In this document: positions 27,901 to 34,557 of the stretch, one piece after another
Numbering within the stretch: position 1 is the first letter of the stretch
How the letters are laid out: the number at the start of each line of letters is the position of its first letter
Assembly (NCBI GenBank): GCA_035559435.1
Contig: DATMBC010000019.1
Location: 62,001 to 126,000 of the forward strand
DNA length: 64,000 bases
Direction of reading: 5' to 3'
Source: a bacterium
Lineage (GTDB): Bacteria; Zixibacteria; MSB-5A5; WJJR01
Program-made: the position numbers and the translations under genes
The notes under the pieces: model-generated
What the model was told of the DNA's origin: nothing
What the model saw: only the letters and a program-made list of their open reading frames with translations
The model's database searches: none

Positions 27901-29196
27901 GAAGCCTATGACCCGGCCGACCTTGGCGTGGCGTGGTGGGATGAGGATCAGTGGAACACCAACGACGGCCTGATCGCCGCCGGCGAAATCGGCGACGGTT
28001 CGGCGACGTTCCACAGCGACAACCTCTACGGTCTCTACTCGGTGGTCTCGGCGGGCCGCAACTGCAATTCGGGTGCGATCACAGTTGAGAACGCCGGCGC
28101 TGAGTTCCATGTGGGCAACGTGCTCGGGCCGCGTCCGACGATCTACACGCGGGTGCGCTCGAACATCGAGTACAACAACCAGAACCGTGACATCAACGAA
28201 GACGAGATCACGGTTGTCCTGGATGGCAACATCACCGTGTACGCCAACGGTGACAATCCGGACAACGGCTGGTACGACAACGAATGGGACGAGGTCACCG
28301 GCATCCTGACAACGCACTGGGAGTCCGATGCGCCGGCCCTGGCGCCTGGTCCGCACACTCTGATGGTGCAGGCCTTCAACAAGTCAGGGTACTGCAAGTC
28401 GAACACCTACGCGTTCACGGTCGACGCCGCCAAGCCGGATGTTGAGATCACCGGCATGGAGGTCTGCCCGAACCCGACGTTCCACATCAAGATCACCGAT
28501 GCGGGCGCCGGCGTGAACTGGGAGAAGGTCTTCGTCGACGTGTACGACATCACGGGTTCCGAGTTCTCCGAAGTGCCGAAGGCGGCGTGGATCCACACCG
28601 AAACCTTCGACGCGTTCAACGACGAGAACTTCAACCCGGCGACCGGCGAGTTCAGCTTCCAGCTGGTCGATCACATCGCCCAGGGTCGTCGCCTGCGGGC
28701 CATTGTCTACGCGGGTCCGGACTACCGTTGGGAGAAGTTCAACGAGTACTGCAACTGCATCATCTACGAGTACGACTGGGAGTTCGGCGGCGTCGCCGAC
28801 ATGGTCGAGAACTACACGCAGGTGGTGCAGGAAGACTTCACGGTCGCGGGTGGTTGCGACACCGATGGCGACGGCATCATCACCATCGTGGGCGGCGCCG
28901 GCTCGGGTTCGAGCAACCCGTTTGATCCGTGGGCCGGTGGCGCTGTCTCCTTCGCCCTGAACGGGTTCGACGGTGGCGGCGTGGTCACGGCGGAGATCTA
29001 TGACCTGGCCGGCGAGAAGGTCGCGACCATCTTCAATGGTCAGATCACCTCGACGGTGGGCACCGTGACGTGGACCGGCACGAACGACGACGGCGAGTAC
29101 GTGGCCGAGGGCGTGTACCTCGCGTACTTCAAGGCGACCGGAGCGGCCGAACAGGTCCTGAAGGTCGTGGTGAAGCGCGGAGTCGCCAGCAACTAG
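18958..29196 (+). CDS. Giant secreted multidomain protein (Ig-like repeats, vWA domain, C-terminal FlgD-Ig/sorting domain)
   Basis: The product is about 3,412 residues. I chose ATG 18958 because AGGAGGAGGAAGAGGAAAGGAC precedes it; ATG 19036 also has a strong site (AGGAAGGGGGAG) and starts directly at the signal peptide MKPWRWSLWAALIALTLVGL. The body is a long series of Ig-like modules with recurring D-x-x-GN turns and many cysteines. A von Willebrand A domain lies at about 2425-2613, with MIDAS motif DGSGS, Thr in GGTENG and Asp in VTDEDAD. The last 95 residues (from SNPFDPWAGGAVSFAL through IYDLAGEKV to GVYLAYFKATG) form a FlgD-Ig/type IX-like C-terminal domain. The gene after it encodes a PorV-like protein. 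A calcium-dependent surface adhesin or matrix protein is inferred. Confidence 0.85.
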   Translation: MYRNNTNARSSRSGSGANSPQEGGARMKPWRWSLWAALIALTLVGLSAMPAQAAFSDGTTISVSQLQAAPADCNNLVWRTSDVAGGLDSLAYKRRWFNYAGPTSTNVPILSFRIDNGDGTADTLYSMYVHSIAERTNTISQIRLYWDSTVAGMSDTNAFYGGGNDVFVGSANPGAFQTNDSVFINLTRPIIVPGGGTAWFNMVVDINGIGNNPTYDMTGVGVELRPERVCMGAIGCGPAPGDTVDLDCIPQSPANNAYSIIIDNQGPACDSVFLTNYNINNCLYGGCDPSDVINLGDSLLIQVDLDIVNVPNDTCKTGWPKVFVREFTNNAGAVTMARFKGFAGYQYFAYVNEYDSSNIGSAPAVGPFDLMNVGPTVNLPVDIPGGTHWIVAEFQDAYGNTSRCSTLVAEPIDTKKPAVAARPASWTLHWDANGNGIVNPGDTVRFFIDMSNEPFGEVCAVFTTIYDFYAAPVGITLYDDAGDRRFEAKHEVLPGVLDGAAESAWLHVVDNACNEDSLSVTLAASVDNVGPSIPPGEFLRLSDTDLNGCLKIGESVRIRVQGVTDTDLVAIYANVMQAGLGDLNNVAYSQYPLNNLGGGNWQLDWVLGDLPQDSAIDYGPLDPNAIVALYIVDNAQNWDTVYTTVLDAGTGGYSIDTDYPEPVVDLACYSRAFGVIDLEWNWGDQYPNGNNDIALVRIYYDNGTGGDPNILVAEVGATTNWTTDGTVVLTDGVVYKWRVEVIDDCGNVEVEHVLPVACESDASAPITCVYQPEEGQQYSCSYCEFLNNGPQMGGFFIYVKADLPGSDDLTDIDTVLVRLKDQGDGNPGPWTPMSFDYSFQGPSDNLIAVWIYACEQLDAMVGDGDVEDLEIIVIGSDEAGNVMTRNEVIAACGTWEFTWANTDGTFDLQVTEVNGQLEMYQNYCDITGFSVWGPSNTVEVCFSGGLPPYKIRMEVGQEWAAPDNEVVYVENVYAACTTLTFSAEGFWKGVGEIDLYACDAAGANVGEVEYYFCVADSIPPCALISNPVDGKCIRRSRSMLDPVEICVVIDPMQNCLDPDEVVKIDYEWSKQCCQGLIIDTTWIGTWYSCDDTSGNGENLVCDTVFDYYGPGRDSITCRDTTITPACSTLVWTPEIDTVPCEDLYVWNNIAVQAGPGILQPKEGGPNGFLMYGCVDWWNTEDLSWITESGTIIYLRARLFDDQGNEYITPCVQVCVDIDTPPLCLETPDFCYSDGKMALSAPYLGIEEYPGKGLMNDPCMKTFYADLDLAQDNIDDLDDVFLYYKKSSDPDQYDYWYNLGSGLPGVNSSPGGTNSTVWRWDINLCELELTPNVDYDFRVIARTVWGTWSHDMNGDGWFDANTFDSSACDMATFFIDAWAPNAAIDTVWTEINGQLVVQPNVSCVLSDPRGWAFTQWGNTLTVQPNVWPWFDTDGNDTRDDVKRVEWTLFTGEANCDCDEQGRSPYPSGSLFGDVYNLSGYQSWTVQVNEGANVFNNLVFDPTDAPWYQDMTSPPSGYEQVVLLMTVWDGCGNMTQDCITIYLLDIDPTDAIIVEPDNDEVFCTAPGNYDENGIYIEARSILEEGWNKAVFAYRPLGATEWVEFDSVGVSAAPDVYWQWFSTYWNPTAFGLADGTYELTVWAVDNALNRSENLYITTVHLSCALPTVAVVYPTTTDPAFIGCDIELEAVAESTDPRNPITEVAFYYVRVIDDIPEEEYYIGSDYESIDGRWGYNWIDPDFEGPHFIFARAWNKSGQMVQSDLVWVRGDDTDPYGIVAQVGDDLSNGGYNDPTIVQAGSVVDIWGYARDNDGGWGQGEVDNCGVDSVIFYIKDGYEKMDGFVMTPDNVIDSLYTGQWNTANYEPGTYRVKMKVFDCACNDSWSESEWYVRVVGPDQDPQLAVDGPEVCGYVSVDQEFNATVTVNNPSYVSSVYLAWISADKSDVEDQYWWSGELSNDGGGWTGTVYTDGLDEGLYRLRAVVYYTDGSSTENGFDDFTFDETKGHHMFIRVDHSASAISVTHEGPTFKAHEDICLTTDATEDCDIEEVLYGVGEGDDTFGASGLGEFCFDPLDSSGVTLNNCNSWTGDVVVTAVDYFGHVTTQSLTIWILDVNANQVAITNPSWSAYITPNSNAIEARKLSSSGIDSVQFFASTSQTNGTLRYIGSSAASGDEFSTSWNVDNVPEGQYWLFGKAFDNGVGVDGPRCPATVAKACSPFALTAPSPSYQRTVNGTTFTFVGEHTDLCVDRATISNYQTIGLDSIVWYFRNADVPGVDIEDNLDPNLGWVRIDADVYGSLCVDWFTNWCDVIADYDLEGEYGYEGNCCPDGRYTIVARVFDKAGNECHSIPMNVMIDVTDPYSEIVDIDGDETFGTCHEVVLPEDDVVKLTANAIDDHSCVDMEPYKAWNSGAKYLQFFVGRDCAGGGGGCVDIVFVQDGSGSMADEQQAIATNAQLFTSALGNVDFRLGVLGYDGDYEVINLDGSRTTAAPGNGVFTTDVSAFQTMITAVGDQMGGTENGLTALNTALTTYPWRSNCTKVMILVTDEDADDFADYASLFPPIVNSGAAVFGVINFADSAGYSNLGSATGGQLFDITANWGANLAAVASGISALAGGAGNDVGIVWGQTVTLNDGQDNAFALWNPTGLEPGSYCAWTVVVDNVGNSYVSGSREICIVDQTPPVAHITGFGKSTDEHMVNKYTIYGATWDTDVDYVQFQYRPTGSTNATDWTGIGISAKVNGDSTCWMTTWNPCVLSGSFDLRVVPTDKNGNQDFAIQPIATVTINNCNITPSGASTSAATIWFEDRTFEDLGLVHVDQDNTSDDYHNLMMAVWADLKGSLDVEKIELWAPDPDIPSWKSGSFEGSQAIKMGGEGWFWQSYTDASNRTHLKKEVMTVWRVKAAIGACNSTHPTLGAKVCIEPGALSADNGIVVFPARVPTLNLSQQHFQAWPAYEGTRFPLVTAIRLTDPVWGFNDGKYAQITLRYVEPEAYDPADLGVAWWDEDQWNTNDGLIAAGEIGDGSATFHSDNLYGLYSVVSAGRNCNSGAITVENAGAEFHVGNVLGPRPTIYTRVRSNIEYNNQNRDINEDEITVVLDGNITVYANGDNPDNGWYDNEWDEVTGILTTHWESDAPALAPGPHTLMVQAFNKSGYCKSNTYAFTVDAAKPDVEITGMEVCPNPTFHIKITDAGAGVNWEKVFVDVYDITGSEFSEVPKAAWIHTETFDAFNDENFNPATGEFSFQLVDHIAQGRRLRAIVYAGPDYRWEKFNEYCNCIIYEYDWEFGGVADMVENYTQVVQEDFTVAGGCDTDGDGIITIVGGAGSGSSNPFDPWAGGAVSFALNGFDGGGVVTAEIYDLAGEKVATIFNGQITSTVGTVTWTGTNDDGEYVAEGVYLAYFKATGAAEQVLKVVVKRGVASN

Positions 29197-29211
29197 TCAC
29201 TAATCAGTAGC

Positions 29212-29243
29212 GGTTCGCCCCGCCCTCGCAGGCGGGGCGAACC
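29212..29243 (+). terminator. Hairpin between the giant gene and the PorV-like gene
   Basis: A perfect 13-bp stem (GGTTCGCCCCGCC / GGCGGGGCGAACC) with a 6-nt loop follows the giant gene by 15 bases. No T-run follows, so it could reduce read-through or stabilise the upstream mRNA rather than end transcription. Confidence 0.6.
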
Positions 29244-29294
29244 CTCAACCGATAACGAGGACAAAAACTTCGTATGTCAAAGGGAGAAGGAACA

Positions 29295-30185
29295 ATGAAC
29301 CACACGTGGGGCAAACGGTGGGCGATGGTCCTCGGCGCGGCGCTGATTCTCGTGACGGGACTTTCGGCCAACGCGCTGGCGATCGACGACAACCATGCGC
29401 TGCCGTTCTTGCGGACAGGCGTGGGCGCCCGCGCGTACGGTTTGGGCAACGCCTACACGGCGTTGGCCGGCGACGCGTCGGCCGGGTTCTTCAACCCGGC
29501 GGGACTTTCACGCATCAACAAGTGGAGCTTTTCCTCCATGCTGTCGGCGGACATGTTTGCCGATCGCAACTTCAACTACCTCGCGCTGGCCGGCTCGTTT
29601 AAGTGGGGCTCGGTGGGCGCGTCGTGGATTAACGCCGGCATCACCGATGTCGAGCTGACCAATGGCTCGACCGAGGATTACATGGACAACTACTTCCTGT
29701 TGTCCTATGCCAACTGCGCCAAGGCGTTCCACTGGGGCATGAACCTGGTGATCGCCAACAACAAGGTCTCGGAAGAGACCGGCGTGGGCGGCGATGTGGG
29801 CTTCCAGATCGACCTGCATGACGACGCGCGTCTGGGCCTGATGGCGCAGTCGCTCGGCCTGAAGGTCGGCGAGGACAAGGTGCCGTACAACATCCGCCTC
29901 GGCCTGGCCGTCACTCCGGGCCAGCTTTCGGGTTTCACCTTCCCGGTGGAAATCCAGAAGACGCAGGGTGTGGACGAGATCGCCTTCCGCATCGGCGGCG
30001 AGTACATGCACAAGTTTGAGAACACCGACTACGCGGCCGCTCTGCGCGGCGGCGTGGACGACGGTGCGTTCGCCATCGGCGCCGGGCTGTATTTCCGTCA
30101 GTTCGGCTTCGACTACGCCTATGTGACCGACAAGGAAGACTTCATGGGCGAGAACCACCGTTTCAGCCTGACCGGCAACTTCTAA
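29295..30185 (+). CDS. PorV/PorQ-like outer-membrane protein (UPF0164 family)
   Basis: The 296-residue product starts at ATG 29295 (GGGAGAAGGAACA upstream); an earlier in-frame ATG at 29274 is less well placed. After a signal peptide ending in ANALA, the region FLRTGVGARAYGLGNAYTALAGDASAGFFNPAGL is the hallmark of the PorV/UPF0164 family of FadL-like beta-barrels, which in type IX secretion receive cargo proteins at the outer membrane. The rest is alternating beta-strand sequence ending in a barrel-like NHRFSLTGNF. Its position right behind a giant secreted protein with a C-terminal sorting-like domain suggests a cargo-receptor pair. The functional link is an inference. Confidence 0.82.
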   Translation: MNHTWGKRWAMVLGAALILVTGLSANALAIDDNHALPFLRTGVGARAYGLGNAYTALAGDASAGFFNPAGLSRINKWSFSSMLSADMFADRNFNYLALAGSFKWGSVGASWINAGITDVELTNGSTEDYMDNYFLLSYANCAKAFHWGMNLVIANNKVSEETGVGGDVGFQIDLHDDARLGLMAQSLGLKVGEDKVPYNIRLGLAVTPGQLSGFTFPVEIQKTQGVDEIAFRIGGEYMHKFENTDYAAALRGGVDDGAFAIGAGLYFRQFGFDYAYVTDKEDFMGENHRFSLTGNF

Positions 30186-30210
30186 GCCGCAGATCGACAC
30201 GCACTTCGAG

Positions 30211-30246
30211 CCGCCCCGCACTTGCCCGTGCGGGGCGGTTTATTTT
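30211..30246 (+). terminator. Rho-independent terminator after the PorV-like gene
   Basis: A perfect 11-bp stem (CCGCCCCGCAC / GTGCGGGGCGG) with a 6-nt loop at 30211-30238 is followed by TTTATTTT. Confidence 0.92.
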
Positions 30247-30339
30247 CCGGCCGAGGCCCCGGCTCCCCCGGAGGCCGGCGGTAGCGCATGCATGGGGCGA
30301 AGCGAAGTGGTATATTTTCGCCGAATGGGAGGAACGCCG

Positions 30340-31782
30340 ATGTCGATAGCGGTCGGAGACACAGTGGAGCAGAAAAGCCGGGGGGCGGTCGATGAACTGG
30401 CCTGGCTGCGCCAGCAACTGATCGGTGTGGACGCCAAGGTGCCGATCCTGGGCGGACGCATGGTAACCTATGTGAACTTCGACAACGCCGCTTCGACGCC
30501 GACCTTCCGGCCAATCGCCGACAAGGTCGACCAATTCCTCACCTGGTATTCGAACGTGCATCGCGGCAACGGATTCAAGTCACAGTTGTCGTCGTGGGTG
30601 TTCGAAGAGGCGCGGGCGCGGATCATGGAGTTCGTCAAAGCGGATCTGGCTTCGCACATCGTGATCTTCACCAAGAACACGACCGAGGCGATCAACAAAC
30701 TCTCCAACCGCATCCGCTTCGGTCCGCAGGACATCGTGCTCACCTCGCTCATGGAGCATCACTCCAACGAGCTGCCCTGGCGGAAGGTGGCGCGGGTGGA
30801 GCACATCGGGCTGGAGGCGGATGGGCGGCTCTCGCTTGAGGATTTCGAGACGAAGCTCAAGCAATTCGGGCGGCGGGTGCGTCTGGTGGCGATCACCGGG
30901 GCGTCGAATGTGTCGGGCTACATCAACGACACATCGTACTTCGCGCGACGGGCGCATGAGAGCGGCGCCGAGATCCTCGTCGACGCCGCGCAATTGGCGC
31001 CGCATCGTCCGTTGGCGATGGGCACGGCCCATGATCCGGCACACATCGACTACCTGGTCTTCTCGGCGCACAAGATGTACGCGCCGTACGGCGTCGGCAT
31101 CCTGGTTGGGCGACGCCCCACCTTCGAGCAGGGGGAGCCGGATGTGGTCGGCGGCGGCACGGTCGACATCGTGAATCTGGAAGAGGCCTACTGGACCGAC
31201 CTGCCCGAAAAAGAAGAGGCAGGGACGCCGGACATCGTCGGGGTGGTGGCGCTGGCGACGGCGATCCAGTTGCTGCACTCGGTGGGATGGGATGCGGTGA
31301 TCGCGCACGAGGCGGAGTTGACGGCCTACGCGTTGCGCAAACTGGCGGAGATCCCGAAGGTGCGCATCTATGGCGATGCCGACCCGGCCAACGCCGCGCG
31401 GCGGTTGGGTGTGTTGTCGTTTTCGGTCGACGGCGTGCCGCACAGTCTGGTGGCGGCGGTGCTCAACTACGAGCACGGGATCGGCGTGCGGTCGGGATGC
31501 TTCTGCGCGCACACCTATGTGAAGTGTCTCCTCAATGTTCCGGATGAGGAGGCGCGTCAGATGGAACGGGAGATTCTCGCCCGGGACCGCAGCCGTCTGC
31601 CGGGCACGGTGCGCGCCAGCTTCGGCATCTACAACAATTTCGCCGAAGTCGACCGGCTGGCGGCGGCTCTGGCGGACATCGCCGCGGGACGTATCCAGGG
31701 CGACTATGTGCTGAATGCGGAGAAGGGCGAATACACGCCGCGGGGGTACGCGCCGGAGTTCGGGAAGTATTTCAGTCTCTAG
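30340..31782 (+). CDS. Class V aminotransferase / cysteine-desulfurase-like PLP enzyme
   Basis: The 480-residue product starts at ATG 30340 (GGGAGGAACG upstream). It is a fold-type I PLP enzyme of the aminotransferase class V group. Visible features are NFDNAASTPTFRP at the substrate entry, VIFTKNTTEAINKLS for the PLP phosphate region, ILVDAAQLAPHRP with the Asp that contacts the pyridine nitrogen, the PLP lysine in SAHKMYAPYG near residue 245, and RSGCFCAH near residue 384 where cysteine desulfurases have the persulfide cysteine. It is longer than SufS/IscS (about 400) with an extended C-terminus. No suf/isc genes are nearby, so sulfur transfer is possible but not proven. Confidence 0.82.
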   Translation: MSIAVGDTVEQKSRGAVDELAWLRQQLIGVDAKVPILGGRMVTYVNFDNAASTPTFRPIADKVDQFLTWYSNVHRGNGFKSQLSSWVFEEARARIMEFVKADLASHIVIFTKNTTEAINKLSNRIRFGPQDIVLTSLMEHHSNELPWRKVARVEHIGLEADGRLSLEDFETKLKQFGRRVRLVAITGASNVSGYINDTSYFARRAHESGAEILVDAAQLAPHRPLAMGTAHDPAHIDYLVFSAHKMYAPYGVGILVGRRPTFEQGEPDVVGGGTVDIVNLEEAYWTDLPEKEEAGTPDIVGVVALATAIQLLHSVGWDAVIAHEAELTAYALRKLAEIPKVRIYGDADPANAARRLGVLSFSVDGVPHSLVAAVLNYEHGIGVRSGCFCAHTYVKCLLNVPDEEARQMEREILARDRSRLPGTVRASFGIYNNFAEVDRLAAALADIAAGRIQGDYVLNAEKGEYTPRGYAPEFGKYFSL

Positions 31783-31824
31783 CCGGTCGCTGACAAGGTC
31801 AGTTCCGACGCAAGACGCGGCCAA

Positions 31825-31906
31825 TGTCATGCTGAGCGAAGCGAAGCACCTGCTGTTTCCACCGCCGGATCAGAAAAGCAGACCCATCGCTCCACTCAGG
31901 GTGACA
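31825..31906. repeat. Intergenic repeat element with inverted termini
   Basis: TGTCATGCTGAGCGAAGCG at one end and CTCAGGGTGACA at the other form imperfect inverted termini of an 82-base element. Sequences of this type (GTCATGCTGAG...CTCAGGGTGAC) recur as intergenic repeats in many bacterial genomes. Only one copy is in this window. Confidence 0.55.
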
Positions 31907-32004
31907 ACGGGAGACTTTGGGTTTTCCAGCAACCTGCCAGACCGTATTGACACTTCTGCGTTTGACAAGGGGCGTTGGCCCCTTGTTCGCTTTGCAGGGG
32001 ATGT

Positions 32005-32874
32005 GTGTCGCAACCTGTCTGCGCCTTCACCATCGATGTCGAGGGGTTTGCCGAATCGCACGCGCAGAGCGTGACGGTCGATCCGGCGCTCCTGGATCCG
32101 GCGGCCATGGACCGGGAAATCGGCGCCAATCTCGATGTCGCGCTCGAACTGCTCGCCCGTCACCAGACCCGCGCCACCTTCTTTTTTCTGGGGCGCATAG
32201 CCATATCCGCTCCCCACTTGGTGCGACGGGTGGCGGAGGCGGGGCATGAAATCGGCTGCCATTCGCTGAACCATGTCCGGATCTTCGGCCAGACGCCGGA
32301 GGAGTTTCGAAGTGACCTGCGGACCGCCAAAACGGCGTTGGAAGACGCGGGCGGGCAGGCGGTGGCCGGGTTCCGGGCCCCGGATTTCTCCATCGGCCGC
32401 CGGAATCTCTGGGCGTTCGATGAATTGGCGGAGGCGGGCTTCCGGTATGACTCCAGCGTCGTGACGACGCGGATCCATGATGTTTATGGTATCACCGGCG
32501 TGCCCGAGACCCCCTACCAATGGAGCAACGGGCTGATGGAGTTTCCGCTGCCGGTGTTCGGGCTGGGCGGGTTCACGCTTCCGCTGGGGGGTGGGGGGTA
32601 TTTCCGGCTTTTGCCGGTCGGCTGGGTGCGACGGTTCCTTCGCTCCCGGGCGCAACGGAACATTCCCACGGCTTTCTACATACACCCATATGAGATCGGG
32701 CCGGTGGCGCCGCGGCTTGAGGGTCTGTCGGCGCTCCGTCGGTTCCGTCACTATGTCCGTCTGTCCCAGGGCGTCCAGCGGCTCACCCCGCTTCTGGCGT
32801 CTGTCCCCTTCACCACCATGTCGTGTGTGTTGGCGGGCCGTTCTCGCGTTCCGACACAGATGTTAAGGAGCTGA
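32005..32874 (+). CDS. Polysaccharide deacetylase (NodB domain, exopolysaccharide/XrtA-locus type)
   Basis: The 289-residue product is a carbohydrate esterase 4 protein, probably N-deacetylating a surface polysaccharide. Start GTG 32005 has AGGGG upstream and gives SQPVCAFTIDVEGF; the frame extends to a TTG at 31975 without a site. Motifs: FTIDVEGF (catalytic Asp pair region), ATFFFLG, HEIGCHSLNH (metal-binding His pair), and GFRAPDFSIG. The C-terminal GGGGYFRLLP and FYIHPYEIGP with RFRHYVRL are typical of the DUF3473 tail of the deacetylases in PEP-CTERM/exopolysaccharide loci. The start of the methyltransferase gene lies two bases after its stop. I see no exosortase or PEP-CTERM protein in the window. 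Confidence 0.87.
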   Translation: MSQPVCAFTIDVEGFAESHAQSVTVDPALLDPAAMDREIGANLDVALELLARHQTRATFFFLGRIAISAPHLVRRVAEAGHEIGCHSLNHVRIFGQTPEEFRSDLRTAKTALEDAGGQAVAGFRAPDFSIGRRNLWAFDELAEAGFRYDSSVVTTRIHDVYGITGVPETPYQWSNGLMEFPLPVFGLGGFTLPLGGGGYFRLLPVGWVRRFLRSRAQRNIPTAFYIHPYEIGPVAPRLEGLSALRRFRHYVRLSQGVQRLTPLLASVPFTTMSCVLAGRSRVPTQMLRS

Positions 32875-32876
32875 CC

Positions 32877-33647
32877 ATGATGTCCCGGACTGTCCTGGAC
32901 CGCCCCGACGCGGGCGTGACCGACGTGCGCGCTTATTTCGAGCGCGCCGCCGATTCCTTTGACCGGCTCTACAGCGAGGACGGGCAGGGGCCTTTCTGGC
33001 GCTGGGTGAATTCCCGCTTCCGCTCGGACATTATCGCGCGGTTTCTCCTTACCTGTGAGCATGTGAAACGGGCGCAGGCGCGCAGCGTGCTGGATGTGGG
33101 CTGCGGCTCGGGTCGATACCTGGCGGCGTTCGCGCAGCTGGGTGTCGAGCGTCTGGCCGGCATCGACATTTCCGCGCCGATGCTCGATCTGGCGCGGCGT
33201 CATCTGGCGGCGGCCGGACGCTCCGATGTCGAGTTGATCCGCGGCAACTTCGACGAGCACGTGACCGATCAGCGTTTCGATGTGGTGGTGGCGATGGGCT
33301 TCTTCGATTATCAGTCCGACCCGGTGGCGGTGCTCGCGCGCATGCGTGCGCTGGCCCGGCATTCGGTGATTGTCTCGTTCCCGAGCCGTCATTGGTTCCG
33401 CACGCCGCTGCGGCAGGCGCGCTACCGGATCAAGAAGTGCCCGGTTTACTTCTACGACCCGCGTCGGATCATGGAAATCGCCGAGCAGGCGGGGTACGCG
33501 TATGCCGAGACGGTCAAACTGCCCGGCGCGGGGATGGATTATGTCACGACCCTGCGGGTCGGCGTTCCCTTCCGCAACGAGGTGGCCAACACCCGTCGCG
33601 CGGGGGTCCATCGCGAGATTCTCGCCGGCGCGCTCCCGGTTGCGTAA
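32877..33647 (+). CDS. Class I SAM-dependent methyltransferase (first of a tandem pair)
   Basis: The 256-residue product starts at ATG 32877 (AAGGAG ten bases upstream), two bases after the deacetylase stop, suggesting translational coupling. It has the SAM motif VLDVGCGSGRYLAAFAQLG and the following acidic loop GIDISAPMLDLARRHL, then FDVVVAMGFFDYQSDP. A shared N-terminal pattern (YFERAADSFDRLYSEDG) and C-terminal segment (PVYFYDPRRIMEIAEQAGY) also occur in the next gene product. Substrate unknown; the cluster suggests a small molecule or glycan. Confidence 0.85.
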   Translation: MMSRTVLDRPDAGVTDVRAYFERAADSFDRLYSEDGQGPFWRWVNSRFRSDIIARFLLTCEHVKRAQARSVLDVGCGSGRYLAAFAQLGVERLAGIDISAPMLDLARRHLAAAGRSDVELIRGNFDEHVTDQRFDVVVAMGFFDYQSDPVAVLARMRALARHSVIVSFPSRHWFRTPLRQARYRIKKCPVYFYDPRRIMEIAEQAGYAYAETVKLPGAGMDYVTTLRVGVPFRNEVANTRRAGVHREILAGALPVA

Positions 33648-33655
33648 CTTCCGGC

Positions 33656-34333
33656 ATGGTCAGCGACCAACTCCGGCGGCATTTCGATCGCCACGCCGAC
33701 GATTTTGATCGCCTCTATTACGAGGGAAGACAGACCGCAATCCAGCGCTGGCTGAATCGCCGCTTCCGGTCGGACATCGTTGGACGGTATCGCGCGGCCT
33801 TGGCGCATGTCGCCTCGACTCAAGCGCGCAGCGTGCTGGATGTCGGGTGCGGCCCCGGGCATTACCTGAGCGCGCTGGCAACGATGGGCGTGCCGCGGCT
33901 GGTCGGCATCGATCTCTCTGAACGGATGCTGGAATTGGCGCGGCACAATCTCGCCGGCGAGGGGATTACCGGCGTCGAGTTAGTGCAGCGGGACTTCCTC
34001 GAGTGGGAGACAACTGAGCAGTTCGATGTCGTGCTGGCGCTTGGATACTTCGACTACTTCGACCATCCCGTCGAGCATCTGTCCCGGATGCGCGCGTTGG
34101 CGCGTCACTCGGTCTTCGCCTCGTTTCCTTCCCGGCATTGGTTCAGGACTCCGTTCCGTTGGACCAGACAACGGATTCACGGGACGAGGGTGTACTTCTA
34201 CGACACGTCTCGGATTGAGGCCTTGGGGCGGGAAGCTGGCTTTCCCAGATGCACTGTCAGTAAACTGCCAGGGGCGGGAATGAATTTTGTGACGCTCTTC
34301 GAAGTGGGACCAAGCCATGGCCGCACCGATTAA
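33656..34333 (+). CDS. Class I SAM-dependent methyltransferase (second of a tandem pair)
   Basis: The 225-residue product starts at ATG 33656, eight bases after the previous stop; a longer in-frame extension into the preceding gene is a shadow. It is a clear paralogue of its neighbour: HFDRHADDFDRLYYEG, RSVLDVGCGPGHYLSALATMG, GIDLSERMLELARHNL, VLALGYFDYFDHP and SVFASFPSRHWFRTPF line up motif by motif. It is shorter at both ends. The pair looks like a tandem duplication that has since diverged. Confidence 0.85.
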   Translation: MVSDQLRRHFDRHADDFDRLYYEGRQTAIQRWLNRRFRSDIVGRYRAALAHVASTQARSVLDVGCGPGHYLSALATMGVPRLVGIDLSERMLELARHNLAGEGITGVELVQRDFLEWETTEQFDVVLALGYFDYFDHPVEHLSRMRALARHSVFASFPSRHWFRTPFRWTRQRIHGTRVYFYDTSRIEALGREAGFPRCTVSKLPGAGMNFVTLFEVGPSHGRTD

Positions 34334-34557
34334 ATTTAGCAATATGTTGTCCCATAATGTGTTATGCGATTGCTGTGGGCGGTGCTCCGAGATTTAACTA
34401 AAAATTAATTGACTAACTTAGTCCTGCCTGTTAGCCTACCTGCAAGTACACGAGGCGAGAAACAAGGGTGCGGGCGGAGCGCTTCATTTCCGCACAGCCC
34501 TTGGCCAACAGTTTCCTGGTTAAGTAACAACTGAATAGTAGTTGCGGAGGTGACTCT

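Noticed and set aside
34440-34530. Possible riboswitch-like fold upstream of protein A
   Set aside because: The GGGTGCGG/CCGCACAGCCC pairing exists but no conserved riboswitch core was recognised, so it is not annotated.
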